In this document: positions 29,189 to 37,727 of the stretch, piece after piece
Layout of the letters: each line of letters starts with the position of its first letter
Position numbering within the stretch: the stretch's first letter is position 1
DNA from: Picrophilus oshimae DSM 9789
GTDB lineage: Archaea > Thermoplasmatota > Thermoplasmata > Thermoplasmatales > Thermoplasmataceae
NCBI RefSeq assembly: GCF_900176435.1
Contig: NZ_FWYE01000004.1
Coordinates: forward strand, 124,001 to 188,000
Direction of reading: 5' to 3'
Length of the DNA: 64,000 nt
The notes under the pieces: generated by a model
Told to the model about the DNA's origin: nothing
The model's input: only the letters and a program-made list of their open reading frames with translations
Databases searched by the model: none
Position numbers and translations under genes: made by a program

Positions 29189-30380
29189 TTTTAATGATCT
29201 TTTAAATGAATTAAAGGCAGAGAGTTCAAAATGCATCAGCTGCGGTTTCTGTGATTCTGTATGCCCAACCTATAAAAATTCCGGTTATGATATGGCAAGA
29301 ACCGCCAGGGGCAGGGCACAGAGCGGCCTTGTTATGTTCAATGGTATAATATCAAATGACTTTAATTTAAATTTTTCAGATACTTTTTATTCATGCCTTG
29401 ACTGCCATGTATGCCTTCAGGTATGCCCAACAGGTGTTGATGCAGGAAGGATAAGCGATATTTCAAGGATGATATTAAACAAGATGAACCTTACAAAAAG
29501 GGATGAGGTTAAATTAATTGTGAAAAACATAAAGATGTATAAATCTCCCATACCATTAAACATTAAATCATATAGATGGTTTTCAGACATTGAATTTGAT
29601 GATTCAGACACATTGCTTTACACCGGCTTAATGTACCAGCTCATGCCATACACAGAGGTAATTGAAAAACTAAAGAGAAGATTTGGCAACGATCTTTTTA
29701 AGAGATTAATAAATATAGCATCAAGACACAATTATTTATCAAGGCTTGTTATCCCTGAAGACAGAAAAATCGATTACTATTCAAATAAATTAAGATTAAT
29801 TGTGAGGGCCCTGAAAAATAGCGGTGTTAGGTTCGATTTTCTTGGATACAATGAACCATATCCGGGAACGCTTTTATATGATTACGGTTTTATAGATGAT
29901 TTCATCGAATATATAAAAAACGTTTATAATTTAATAAAGGATTATAAAAAAATAATAACGGTTGATCCGCATACATATAATATATTAAAGTATGAATACA
30001 AAAAATACATAAAAGATTTTAACCCGGAGATCGTTTACTATCTTGATTTATTAAAAACAGATAAAATGAAAAGGACAGATCTAAAAATAGCATTCCATGA
30101 CCCATGCAATTTTAATGGTGATAGAAGATATAAAGGTGCAAGGGATATCGCAGAAAGCCTTGCCATGGTTATCTATCCTGATCGCAGTGGCGATAAAACC
30201 TTCTGCTGTGGCGGACCTGATGAGCTTTTATTCCCGGAGATTTCAAAAAATGTGTCAGAGGATAGGTACAATCAGCTAATAAAATTATCAAAAAACATTG
30301 TAACCTCATGTCCAATATGTCTTTATTCAATATCAAGAAATGGCAATGTCATGGACATAATAGACATCATCTCGTTTTAG
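29181..30380 (+). CDS. glcF: Fe-S subunit of 2-hydroxyacid dehydrogenase (GlcF / HdrD type)
   Basis: About 399 residues. It carries two ferredoxin-type clusters: CISCGFCDSVCPTY near the N-terminus and CLDCHVCLQVCPTG near residue 75 (CxxCxxCxxxCP twice), for two [4Fe-4S]. The C-terminal third has one CCG-type domain (HDPCNF, then FCCGGPDELLFPE, and CPICLYS); bacterial GlcF usually has two such domains, so the first is degenerate here. The TTG 29181 start follows a GGTGAT site and overlaps the glcD end. It ferries electrons from the flavoprotein to a quinone or menaquinone. A longer GTG start at 29172 is possible. Confidence 0.85.
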   Translation: MIDFNDLLNELKAESSKCISCGFCDSVCPTYKNSGYDMARTARGRAQSGLVMFNGIISNDFNLNFSDTFYSCLDCHVCLQVCPTGVDAGRISDISRMILNKMNLTKRDEVKLIVKNIKMYKSPIPLNIKSYRWFSDIEFDDSDTLLYTGLMYQLMPYTEVIEKLKRRFGNDLFKRLINIASRHNYLSRLVIPEDRKIDYYSNKLRLIVRALKNSGVRFDFLGYNEPYPGTLLYDYGFIDDFIEYIKNVYNLIKDYKKIITVDPHTYNILKYEYKKYIKDFNPEIVYYLDLLKTDKMKRTDLKIAFHDPCNFNGDRRYKGARDIAESLAMVIYPDRSGDKTFCCGGPDELLFPEISKNVSEDRYNQLIKLSKNIVTSCPICLYSISRNGNVMDIIDIISF

Positions 30381-31356
30381 AGCCGTTTTTTATTGAATCT
30401 CTAAGTCCATTTATGTATCCTATGGCGTAGAGCCTGTTTAAATATGAATATCCAGGAACGGACGCATCATCAGAATAAAGTGTTGGAACATGGTCGACGC
30501 GCATAATTCCGTCAAAATTTATATCATTGTATGCTTTCATGCATTTATATAAATCTGTTTTGCCATGGCCTATCAATGTCTCTATAAAATTATGTCTATC
30601 GCCTAAAACATCCCTGAAATGAACAAAAAATATTTTCTTATTGAAATGTTTTATAACATCAGGCAAATTATCCGTCATCAATGTGAAATTCCCCTGGCAC
30701 ATGGTTATGCCATTGTAATCACTTTTATTTAATTCAATTAAATGATCGTATGATTCTATAGAATTCATTATCCTTGGTATGCCAGAAAAGTTATCCAGAG
30801 GCGGGTCATCAGGGTGCATTGCCAGTTTAACATCGTTATCTTCCGCTATTGGAACAATAAAATCAAGGAAATCATTTAAATTTTTCCATAGATCAGACTT
30901 ATTTATTCTTACATTGAAATTATAATCATTTATGTCGTTTTCGTTGAAGCCGGATGTTGTTCCATAATCCTTTAATATATGTGTTGACGATCTGAACCAG
31001 CCAATAACAGCCATCCAGTTATAGCACCATATCTTTATATTTAGTTTTCCAAAATTCTCGATCATCCTTGCCACGTTTTCAAGCTCATCATCTTTGCCAT
31101 CCAGATTTAAAATAATTTTATCCATTGGTGGATTGTCCTCAATGGCAACAAGATTAAAGCCAGAATCATTGATCATGTTTTTGTATCTTTTCAATGATAT
31201 GTAATCCCATGGATTTAATTCACCATGCATACGCCAGTCGCTGAAATGTCTTGGAAGTATTCCAACGGCATCATTAATTCCTATATTTCTTAGCATGTAC
31301 CAGTATTTATTCGGCCGGTCTTCTGTTAAAATCTCGGCAATCCTAAAATCGAGCAT
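30367..31356 (-). CDS. uxuA: Mannonate dehydratase
   Basis: UxuA dehydrates D-mannonate to 2-keto-3-deoxygluconate (KDG) with Fe2+/Mn2+. The start ATG 31356 gives MLDFRIAEILTED, and 329 residues. Conserved parts are CYNWMAVIGWFRSST, LAMHPDDPP, MCQGNF, FVHFRDVLGDRHNFIE and RVDHVPT, with His, Asp and Cys ligands. Length and order match the family (about 340-390). KDG is the central intermediate of the non-phosphorylated Entner-Doudoroff pathway used by thermoacidophiles, so hexuronate-derived mannonate can join it. The coding end overlaps the glcF-like gene tail-to-tail by 14 bp. Confidence 0.88.
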   Translation of the reverse strand: MLDFRIAEILTEDRPNKYWYMLRNIGINDAVGILPRHFSDWRMHGELNPWDYISLKRYKNMINDSGFNLVAIEDNPPMDKIILNLDGKDDELENVARMIENFGKLNIKIWCYNWMAVIGWFRSSTHILKDYGTTSGFNENDINDYNFNVRINKSDLWKNLNDFLDFIVPIAEDNDVKLAMHPDDPPLDNFSGIPRIMNSIESYDHLIELNKSDYNGITMCQGNFTLMTDNLPDVIKHFNKKIFFVHFRDVLGDRHNFIETLIGHGKTDLYKCMKAYNDINFDGIMRVDHVPTLYSDDASVPGYSYLNRLYAIGYINGLRDSIKNGSKTR

Positions 31357-31408
31357 AAGAAATAAATGTATCGAATTTATTAAATTTTTCAATTGATTAA
31401 TTATAAGA

Positions 31409-31483
31409 TGGGGCTGACCGGATTTGGACCGGTGACCTCCCGGTTATCAGCCGGGTGCTCCAACCAAGCTAAGCTACAACCCC
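31409..31483 (-). tRNA. tRNA-Ile (anticodon GAT)
   Basis: The reverse complement folds as a full cloverleaf. The acceptor GGGGTTG pairs with CAGCCCC (one G-T pair). The anticodon stem CCCGG/CCGGG carries the loop CTGATAA, giving GAT. The T-arm holds the GGTCCAAATCC motif. The discriminator is A (31409). CCA is not encoded. No intron is seen. Confidence 0.95.
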
Positions 31484-31519
31484 GCAGTTTCTGTATTAAT
31501 AGAAATTTAATAAATATTT

Positions 31520-32218
31520 CTATAGATCATAAAGCCTGTATTCCTTTTTTAACCTCTTTCCTGCGCTTTTTATTAATGCTGCTGCCAGCGCCTCGTCTGA
31601 ATCTATTACCGGGATATTGTATGTTTTTTCGGATATTATCACAGGCATCTCTGTGCATGCCAGCAAAAGTGCATCGACCTCGTTTCTATGCCCATTAATA
31701 ACAGGATCGATGGTCTCCCTGGCCATTTTGGTATCATTGACCTTGACATAATGTATCGATTTCATAACAATGTCCTGATCCGGTATAACTGTATTTATAT
31801 TATAATCTTTTAATTTATTGGTGTAAAGACCGGATGAAACCGTTGCATTTGTTGATAATAAAAGTACATTTTTAAATCCTGATTTTTTCAATACAGATGC
31901 TGTTAAATCAATCATGTTCAGGAAATTTGATTTGTAAACAAACTCCTTAAACCATATATGCGCTGTGTTGCAGGCCATGCCTATTGTGTCTATGCCAATG
32001 GATTCAAGATATTTTATGCCGTTGTTTATTGCGTTAACCGGGGACTCCATGTTTTCAAAGTATGCTTCTATCCTGTCAGGTATCTCTGGATCATTGTATA
32101 ATACATATCTAACATGATCCTGATCAATTTCAGCATCCGTCATGGAGGTTAATTTTTCTATGAATTTAACGGTTGCAACAGGCCCCATACCGCCTATAAT
32201 GCCAACGATTTTACCCAT
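31520..32218 (-). CDS. Aspartate/glutamate racemase family protein
   Basis: A 232-residue cofactor-independent racemase. The opening GIIGGMGPVAT matches the family N-terminus. MACNTAH (near residue 79-85) holds one catalytic cysteine, and LACTEMP (near 190) holds the second. YNDPEIPDR is the conserved YNNPEIPDR-like substrate segment. The likely activity is L- to D-aspartate (or glutamate); the biological role in archaea without peptidoglycan is unclear. ATG 32218 is the natural start. It runs toward tRNA-Ile. Confidence 0.88.
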   Translation of the reverse strand: MGKIVGIIGGMGPVATVKFIEKLTSMTDAEIDQDHVRYVLYNDPEIPDRIEAYFENMESPVNAINNGIKYLESIGIDTIGMACNTAHIWFKEFVYKSNFLNMIDLTASVLKKSGFKNVLLLSTNATVSSGLYTNKLKDYNINTVIPDQDIVMKSIHYVKVNDTKMARETIDPVINGHRNEVDALLLACTEMPVIISEKTYNIPVIDSDEALAAALIKSAGKRLKKEYRLYDL

Positions 32219-32303
32219 GATTTATTATAATTACATTGTTTAAAAATATATTTACTATTATTAGAGATAAAAAAATTTATAATATATAGAAAAATCTTTG
32301 TTT

Positions 32304-33671
32304 ATGCTAAAAAGATTTCCAGAGAGGGGCATACCCGTTGATGAAATAAACTCAATACTTGATGGGTACGGTAAGAACGATATAAAAAACAGCAGGGGCC
32401 GGCTCTTTACATATTTCTATGATCCGGGCTTAAAGGATCTTGATGATCTATCATCAATACTCCTAAAATTTTATAATAGAAATGGCATGGATTACCATGC
32501 ATTTCCAAGCACGTTAAAGATTGAGAACGATCTAATATCAATGATGTCTGATTTAATGCACGGGAACGATGATACATCCGGAACATTTACAACAGGCGGC
32601 ACCGAGAGCATACTTCTTGCAATGAAGGCCGCCAGGGACCTTTTCCTGGAAAAAAAGGAGTACGTTCCTGAGATTGTAGCACCGGTTACGGCACATCCCG
32701 CATTCAGCAAGGCTGCAAAATACCTTGGCATGAAGATAACAAGAGTCCCTGTAAATGAAGATTACATAGCTGATGATACAATTAATCAATATATTAATGA
32801 CAGAACCGCGGCCGTGATAGCATCTGCGCCATCATTTCCATACGGTGGCATTGATAATATAAAGGATATATCCGAGATTGCACTTGATAAAAACACATGG
32901 TTTCACGTTGATGCCTGCGTCGGCGGCATGATATTGCCGTTCCTGAAAGGTCTTGGTTTGAACATAAAAGATTTTGATTTTAAGCTTCCAGGTGTTTCAT
33001 CTATGTCGATAGACCTTCATAAGTATGGATTCACACCAAAGGGATCATCAGTTGTTTTATATAAAAACCGTGATCTCAGAAAAAGACAGATCTATGTAAA
33101 TGCCGACTGGCCCGGATATCCAATGTCAAATATGGGTATGCAGGCCACAAAATCTGCAGGACCGCTTGCAGGTTCATGGGCAACGTTAAACTATCTTGGC
33201 CTTGATGGATACAAAAAACTCGCGGAAAAAACATTAAAGGCATATAGAATGATCAGATCCGGCATAACAGATCTCGGGTATAAAATCATTGGAAGGCCTG
33301 ATGCAACGATATTTGCATTCACACATAATGATAAGGACATTATAGACCTTGGAATAAAAATGATAGAGAACGGCTGGTATCCACAGATACAGCCTGGAAA
33401 CGTTTTTATTGACATGCCGGATTCAGTTCATTTAAACATATCACCGGTGCATCTTGATGTTGCAGATGAGTTCCTTGAGTTTTTTAATGAGCTTGATAAA
33501 AATGTTAAGCCCAGGGATAAAAATTCATACAATGTTAACTCTGTTGAGAAGGCCCTGGAAATGATAAAAAAGGAAAAATCAATGCTGTTCAGGATAATAA
33601 GGTACAGCAGGCCGGAGGTTTCCGAGAAGATATTTCTTGAAATGACTGACGAGGATTTTACCTATTCATAG
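32304..33671 (+). CDS. PLP-dependent decarboxylase resembling sphingosine-1-phosphate lyase
   Basis: A 455-residue group II-type PLP enzyme. Near residue 85, FTTGGTESILLAMKAARD; near 205, WFHVDACVGGMILPFLKG; the PLP lysine is in SMSIDLHKYGFTPKGSSVVLY near residue 240. These match eukaryotic-type S1P lyase more closely than glutamate decarboxylase or MfnA. S1P lyases split phosphorylated long-chain amines into aldehyde and phosphoethanolamine, yet archaea lack sphingolipids, so the natural substrate is unknown; an amino acid decarboxylase role (for example aspartate to beta-alanine) is the alternative. ATG 32304 is chosen over TTG 32298. It overlaps the convergent cysteine synthase gene by 10 bp. 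Confidence 0.85.
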   Translation: MLKRFPERGIPVDEINSILDGYGKNDIKNSRGRLFTYFYDPGLKDLDDLSSILLKFYNRNGMDYHAFPSTLKIENDLISMMSDLMHGNDDTSGTFTTGGTESILLAMKAARDLFLEKKEYVPEIVAPVTAHPAFSKAAKYLGMKITRVPVNEDYIADDTINQYINDRTAAVIASAPSFPYGGIDNIKDISEIALDKNTWFHVDACVGGMILPFLKGLGLNIKDFDFKLPGVSSMSIDLHKYGFTPKGSSVVLYKNRDLRKRQIYVNADWPGYPMSNMGMQATKSAGPLAGSWATLNYLGLDGYKKLAEKTLKAYRMIRSGITDLGYKIIGRPDATIFAFTHNDKDIIDLGIKMIENGWYPQIQPGNVFIDMPDSVHLNISPVHLDVADEFLEFFNELDKNVKPRDKNSYNVNSVEKALEMIKKEKSMLFRIIRYSRPEVSEKIFLEMTDEDFTYS

Positions 33672-34612
33672 AGAACCGTTGAAAGGTATTTAAGTCCTGT
33701 ATCAGGCAAAACCGTAACCACGATGCTGCCCGGCCTTAATGAATCGTCGAGCTTGGCTGCGGCTGCAACGTTTGCACCGCCTGAAAAACCTGTTAGTATA
33801 CCCTCATTTTTTGCAAGTGCCCTTGCAGTTTTTATTGCCTCATCCTCGGAAACCTGTATATATCCATCCACTATTGATTCATCCCAGAACGGAGGTTTTA
33901 CTGCATGACCGCCACCCTGGATCAGATGCTGCGTCGTTATAACCTTTTTGCCTGCGAGAAATGCTGCAACGCCTGGTTCAACAGGATAGCATTTTATATC
34001 ATTGTTAAAGCTTTTCAGGGCCCTTGCTATTCCAACAAAGGTTCCACCGGTGCCTATGTATGCAACAAACGCGTCCAGCCTTCCAGAAGTCTGCCTTATT
34101 ATCTCCTGGCCGGTTGTGTGCTGATGAACCTTCCAGTTCATTGAATTTATGTACTGATTTGGCCTGTATGCATTCAATTTTTCTGTTAATTCCTGTGTCT
34201 TTTTCTCAACGGCATCGTTGTCCTTTCTTGATATTCTTCCAGGTTCCTCACCGGGTTGCTGCGGCACAAGAACGACCTCGGCACCAAGGGCCCTTAGTAT
34301 TTTTTGTCTTTCTGCGGAATTTCCAGCGGACATGACCGCAACAAATCTGTATCCCTTTACAGCACAGGCTATCGCAAGTCCTATGCCGGTATTACCTGAG
34401 GTTTTGCCTATTATTGTGTCACCCGGCTCGATCAAACCCTTTCTCTCGGCATCCTCTATCATGCCAAGGGCTATTCTGTCCTTTATGCTCATGCCGGGAC
34501 TGTAATACTCAAGCTTTACATATATTTCTATATTTTTAACATTGATTTTATTTAATTTTACAAGAGGTGTGTTTCCTATTGCATTGAGAACATTCTCTTT
34601 TATATCTGACAT
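33662..34612 (-). CDS. cysM: Cysteine synthase (O-acetylserine/O-phosphoserine sulfhydrylase)
   Basis: A PLP enzyme of 316 residues in the CysK/CysM family. It shows IGNTPLVKLN near the start, SPGMSIKDRIA (PLP lysine, near residue 44), KTSGNTGIGLA (phosphate loop; the usual first residues are P/T-S-GNTG), GTGGTFVGIA and FSGGANVAAA. It makes cysteine from an activated serine and sulfide. The TSGNTG and lid region SAERQKILRALGAEV are canonical. Whether O-acetylserine or O-phosphoserine is preferred cannot be told. ATG 34612; convergent with the PLP decarboxylase. Confidence 0.92.
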   Translation of the reverse strand: MSDIKENVLNAIGNTPLVKLNKINVKNIEIYVKLEYYSPGMSIKDRIALGMIEDAERKGLIEPGDTIIGKTSGNTGIGLAIACAVKGYRFVAVMSAGNSAERQKILRALGAEVVLVPQQPGEEPGRISRKDNDAVEKKTQELTEKLNAYRPNQYINSMNWKVHQHTTGQEIIRQTSGRLDAFVAYIGTGGTFVGIARALKSFNNDIKCYPVEPGVAAFLAGKKVITTQHLIQGGGHAVKPPFWDESIVDGYIQVSEDEAIKTARALAKNEGILTGFSGGANVAAAAKLDDSLRPGSIVVTVLPDTGLKYLSTVLYE

Positions 34613-34671
34613 GTAATATTATTATTCCATATTTATATAACATTTTTCTTTATGGATTTGAAAAAAACTAT

Positions 34672-35610
34672 TTATATGCTCTTTTTTAATACCCTTTCAT
34701 TTATCTCTTTTAAATCAGAACATACCTCGCAGACATCGTTCTGTGATGGACTGCCACATATCATGCATCTCTTCATATCTTTTGATTCATATGAATTTTT
34801 TAATATATCCCTGGTTCCATCAAAGAATTTGACTATTGCCTGCCTTGTTCCTGGAGTTTTTTCCTCGAGCATGTTTATTATCATTCTTGCCTCATTTCTG
34901 TATGCATCCCTGTAATAAGGGCACCAGCTGTTATCATAATCAATATTGTTTAATATTGCGTATATAACGACCTCCTTTTCTGGTATCTTTCTTAATGGTA
35001 TTATCCTTGGTATTAAACCATCACGTTCAATGCCTGTATGTGGTGCAAGCCTTATGTACCTTGAAATGTCTCCCCTGACAACGTTCATTAGAATTGACTG
35101 TGCATAATCATCAAGGTTTATTCCAAGTGCAAGATAATCGGCTTTATTATACATTGATATTTTATTCATCAATGATCTGCGCATTGGGCCGCAGTGGGAG
35201 CACGATATCCTTGTATTATCTATTGACATGATCTCGTCAAGTGTGTACCCAAACTCACGCTTAAATGATATTATTTCATGATCTATGCCAAGGCTTTTGC
35301 ACAGCCTGGCAGCCTTTTCTATACCGGATGGCCTGTAGCCTGATATGCCCTCATCAACAGTAAAGGCCTTTATTTTTAGATTTCTTCTATCTGATAGTAT
35401 TTTATTTAAAACGTATAATGTAACAAGACTGTCCTTGCCACCTGATATTGCAACGGATATTGTTATTTTATCACGCTTTAGATCTGTCTGGTTTCTTATC
35501 TCCCTTTTAACGCGCTTCTCAAAAAAGTTTATAAAGTGCTCCCTGCAGAGGGCTGTGCCATTGTATTTCACATTGTAAACGGCCTTTTCGTTGCAGAATG
35601 TGCATTTCAT
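34672..35610 (-). CDS. ncsA: tRNA 2-thiolation enzyme, NcsA/TtuA family
   Basis: A PP-loop ATPase of 312 residues that thiolates tRNA uridines (U34 or U54) using an adenylated intermediate. An N-terminal zinc site is formed by C3, C6, C22 and H25. The PP-loop SGGKDS lies at residues 56-61. Catalytic and cluster-binding cysteines lie in SCSHCGPMRRS near residue 135, and a further one in NSWCPYY near 220. A C-terminal zinc finger has CMICGS plus CEVC. This domain order is that of archaeal NcsA / bacterial TtuA. Whether it acts at U34 or U54 is not decided here. Confidence 0.88.
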   Translation of the reverse strand: MKCTFCNEKAVYNVKYNGTALCREHFINFFEKRVKREIRNQTDLKRDKITISVAISGGKDSLVTLYVLNKILSDRRNLKIKAFTVDEGISGYRPSGIEKAARLCKSLGIDHEIISFKREFGYTLDEIMSIDNTRISCSHCGPMRRSLMNKISMYNKADYLALGINLDDYAQSILMNVVRGDISRYIRLAPHTGIERDGLIPRIIPLRKIPEKEVVIYAILNNIDYDNSWCPYYRDAYRNEARMIINMLEEKTPGTRQAIVKFFDGTRDILKNSYESKDMKRCMICGSPSQNDVCEVCSDLKEINERVLKKSI

Positions 35611-35644
35611 TTATTTAATATATTATACATTGATTTAATATTTT

Positions 35645-36124
35645 CTAGTCTATCATGCTTTTTATCTCATCCGGAAAGAATTCTAAATTTATTGAATTTT
35701 CTATGTAATTATGACCGTAATTGTATATTAATTTGTATGGTAGCATGACCTGCCTGTCCGATAGGTACATCCTGCCGCCAAGCTCACTGAAGTACCTGCA
35801 TGTGTCATTGTATGCATAGAGCATTGCAAGATTTTCAGATATTTCGAGAAACCTTGATATTGTTTTATATGTAAGATTATTATTTATTACAACGGTTGAT
35901 GCACCATTGATAAATGTATCTATTAAGTCCTGATCCGTGACCGGAAAATTCATTACAGTTAATTCAAAATAATCTGACAGTTTTTCGTATAGCTCTATAT
36001 TTAAATACCTTCTTGTAATTGCATCGTAGTCTATTACGAAGAGCGAGTCTGCCCCTGTTTTAAGGAGCTCATAGATGCTGCTAAAATTGGTTACCTCCCT
36101 GTTTTTTATAAGAATGCAGTACAC
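35645..36124 (-). CDS. HisA-like (beta/alpha)-barrel fragment protein
   Basis: A 159-residue protein. It resembles the phosphoribosyl-isomerase HisA family: FVIDYDAITRRYLNIELYEKL mimics the DLDAI...N..L..KL segment, and DQDLIDTFINGASTVVINNN resembles the sensor strand with GAxxVVIGT, but the catalytic and phosphate-binding glycines are missing (INNN in place of IGTxA). It is shorter than HisA (about 235-240). It is probably a non-catalytic barrel relative with unknown role, same strand and 35 bp upstream of the NcsA gene, so they may be co-transcribed. Confidence 0.55.
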   Translation of the reverse strand: MYCILIKNREVTNFSSIYELLKTGADSLFVIDYDAITRRYLNIELYEKLSDYFELTVMNFPVTDQDLIDTFINGASTVVINNNLTYKTISRFLEISENLAMLYAYNDTCRYFSELGGRMYLSDRQVMLPYKLIYNYGHNYIENSINLEFFPDEIKSMID

Positions 36125-36250
36125 ATGGTTTTATCAAAAAATCTTAATTAAACTTTTGTTTTTAATTTATTTAATTATTTCATGATCATAAAATTTTGTG
36201 TGATAATTTATATCATTTATAAATATTATATTATAATCATAATGAAAAAA

Positions 36251-36260
36251 GTTATAAAGT
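36251..36260 (+). promoter_or_regulatory. Putative TATA box for the universal stress protein gene
   Basis: The sequence gttataaagt lies about 24-28 nt before ATG 36279 and nothing resembling a ribosome-binding site follows, consistent with a leaderless message. Confidence 0.45.
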
Positions 36261-36278
36261 CATTTCAAATATTATTTT

Positions 36279-37091
36279 ATGTTTGAATCGTCAAGATCAT
36301 ATTCAATAAAATCTGACAGGATACTTGTCCCAATGTTTAAAGGAACGAATTCCATAAAGGCACTTCAGCTCGCCTTTGATATCAGCCAGCATGAAAATTC
36401 CGAGATTACTGCAATTACCGTCAGGGAAAGAAGCGACAGTGTTGAGTGGACAAACAGTGTTAACCTTGTTACAAATGCCTTCAAGGATGGAAAGCGCCGT
36501 GGCATAAAGGTTGTTCCAAAGATAAAGACCTCTGATAATGTAAGAACAGGTTTAATAGAGGAGGCAAATTCAAGATCATATGATATATTAATAATAGCAA
36601 CACATAAAAGGGCCACATTGTCCGGATCAATATTCGGCAGCATAGGTGATTACCTATTAAAAAACATAAATATACCAATAGCCCTAATGAGCATAAGTGA
36701 AAAAAGCTATCCATACAAAAAGATATTTATACCTGTATCAGAGGAGATAAATACAAGATCCGGTGTATCCTTTGGCTTTCTTATAAGCAGCATAACAGGT
36801 TCAGAGATTGTTTTAATAGATCTAAGGAAATATGATAAAATTCGCAGGCATGGATTTAAGATGCTTTTTGACAATCTTGGACTGCTAAGCTCGAAATACA
36901 ATATAAGATTAATAAAATCTGGCGAGAATACAGGTATAAAGGAAGAGTTAAATTACATGATAGGTTCTGAGGATCCTGATGCAATAGTCATAGGTGCAAG
37001 ATCTATCCAGGGAAAGAAGTTCAGAATAAATTCTGATTTAAAATACATAATTAAGGATACAAGATTAGATACATTACTAATAAAAAAATGA
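36279..37091 (+). CDS. Universal stress protein with two UspA domains
   Basis: The 270 residues form two tandem Usp folds (about 13-145 and 147-270). The first opens DRILVPMFKGTNSIKALQLAFDIS and ends GSIFGSIGDYLLKNINIPIALM, close to the G2xG9xG(S/T) ATP-binding motif. The second opens KKIFIPVSEEINTRSGVSFGFLIS and ends ARSIQGKKFRINSDLKYIIKDTRLDTLLI, which lacks the full ATP motif. Role: stress or ATP-dependent signalling in the cytosol. It converges on the kdpC end with no gap. Bacterial KdpD has a Usp domain, so a stand-alone Usp next to kdp could take part in K+ control; this is inference from position. Confidence 0.85.
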   Translation: MFESSRSYSIKSDRILVPMFKGTNSIKALQLAFDISQHENSEITAITVRERSDSVEWTNSVNLVTNAFKDGKRRGIKVVPKIKTSDNVRTGLIEEANSRSYDILIIATHKRATLSGSIFGSIGDYLLKNINIPIALMSISEKSYPYKKIFIPVSEEINTRSGVSFGFLISSITGSEIVLIDLRKYDKIRRHGFKMLFDNLGLLSSKYNIRLIKSGENTGIKEELNYMIGSEDPDAIVIGARSIQGKKFRINSDLKYIIKDTRLDTLLIKK

Positions 37092-37727
37092 TTATTCCAA
37101 AAATGAATTATTTATAATATGTTTATCCATTAAATAGTATATAATATCAAAGTTTAATCTAACAACGTTTACATAGTATGTCCCAAAGATTGGAAAGTTC
37201 ATTCTTTTATCCCTGTTTATGATATTTAATAGAAAGGCCTTTATACTGCTTATATTAAGATCTACCGATTTGTTCTTTGCCATGTTATATATTGCATTGG
37301 CTATCCTGTTTACCTGAAGCTCTGCCCCATTAAGCGGTATTGATGGATCGAGACCCGAGCCCGAGTATGACACCATTGCCGAGGGTATTTTGGATTCGTT
37401 CACATGATTATACTCTGCAAACCTTTTTAGATCGTTCTTTGTGATGTTATATACCTCAGGATTTGTTAATGAATATGAATACGCACCTGAGCATGATAGA
37501 TTGTAATTTATTGCAGATGGCCTTGGCTGGAAGAACACGCTGTTATTAAAGGCCTCGGCAAGCAGGTATGAATCAACAACTTTATTATCAACTGTAACAG
37601 GATGACCATTTGAATAGAAGGGCAGTGTCTCCTCTGTTATCAATGATGCTATTGCAGGAAATGCAAAGCCTGCTATTAACATTACTATAATGGATAAAAC
37701 AATTGCCTTAAAAACCCTTTTTACCAT
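37092..37727 (-). CDS. kdpC: Potassium-transporting ATPase subunit C
   Basis: KdpC is the single-span chaperone-like subunit that aids ATP/K+ handling in the KdpFABC pump. It has 211 residues with an N-terminal membrane helix (about 8-28), then the extracytoplasmic segment FQPRPSAINYNLSCSGAYSYSLTNPE (family: FxgRPSa..y....sgasn.gptnp), GLDPSIPLNGAELQVNRIA (GLDPhIS..aA..Q..Ria), consistent with the family. ATG 37727 overlaps the kdpB stop within ATGGTAA, so translation is coupled. It ends immediately next to the convergent Usp gene. Confidence 0.93.
   Translation of the reverse strand: MVKRVFKAIVLSIIVMLIAGFAFPAIASLITEETLPFYSNGHPVTVDNKVVDSYLLAEAFNNSVFFQPRPSAINYNLSCSGAYSYSLTNPEVYNITKNDLKRFAEYNHVNESKIPSAMVSYSGSGLDPSIPLNGAELQVNRIANAIYNMAKNKSVDLNISSIKAFLLNIINRDKRMNFPIFGTYYVNVVRLNFDIIYYLMDKHIINNSFLE

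Noticed and set aside
31393-31698. ORF spanning the tRNA-Ile region on the plus strand
   Set aside because: It crosses a well-folded tRNA gene and the antisense of the racemase gene and has no protein-like motifs.
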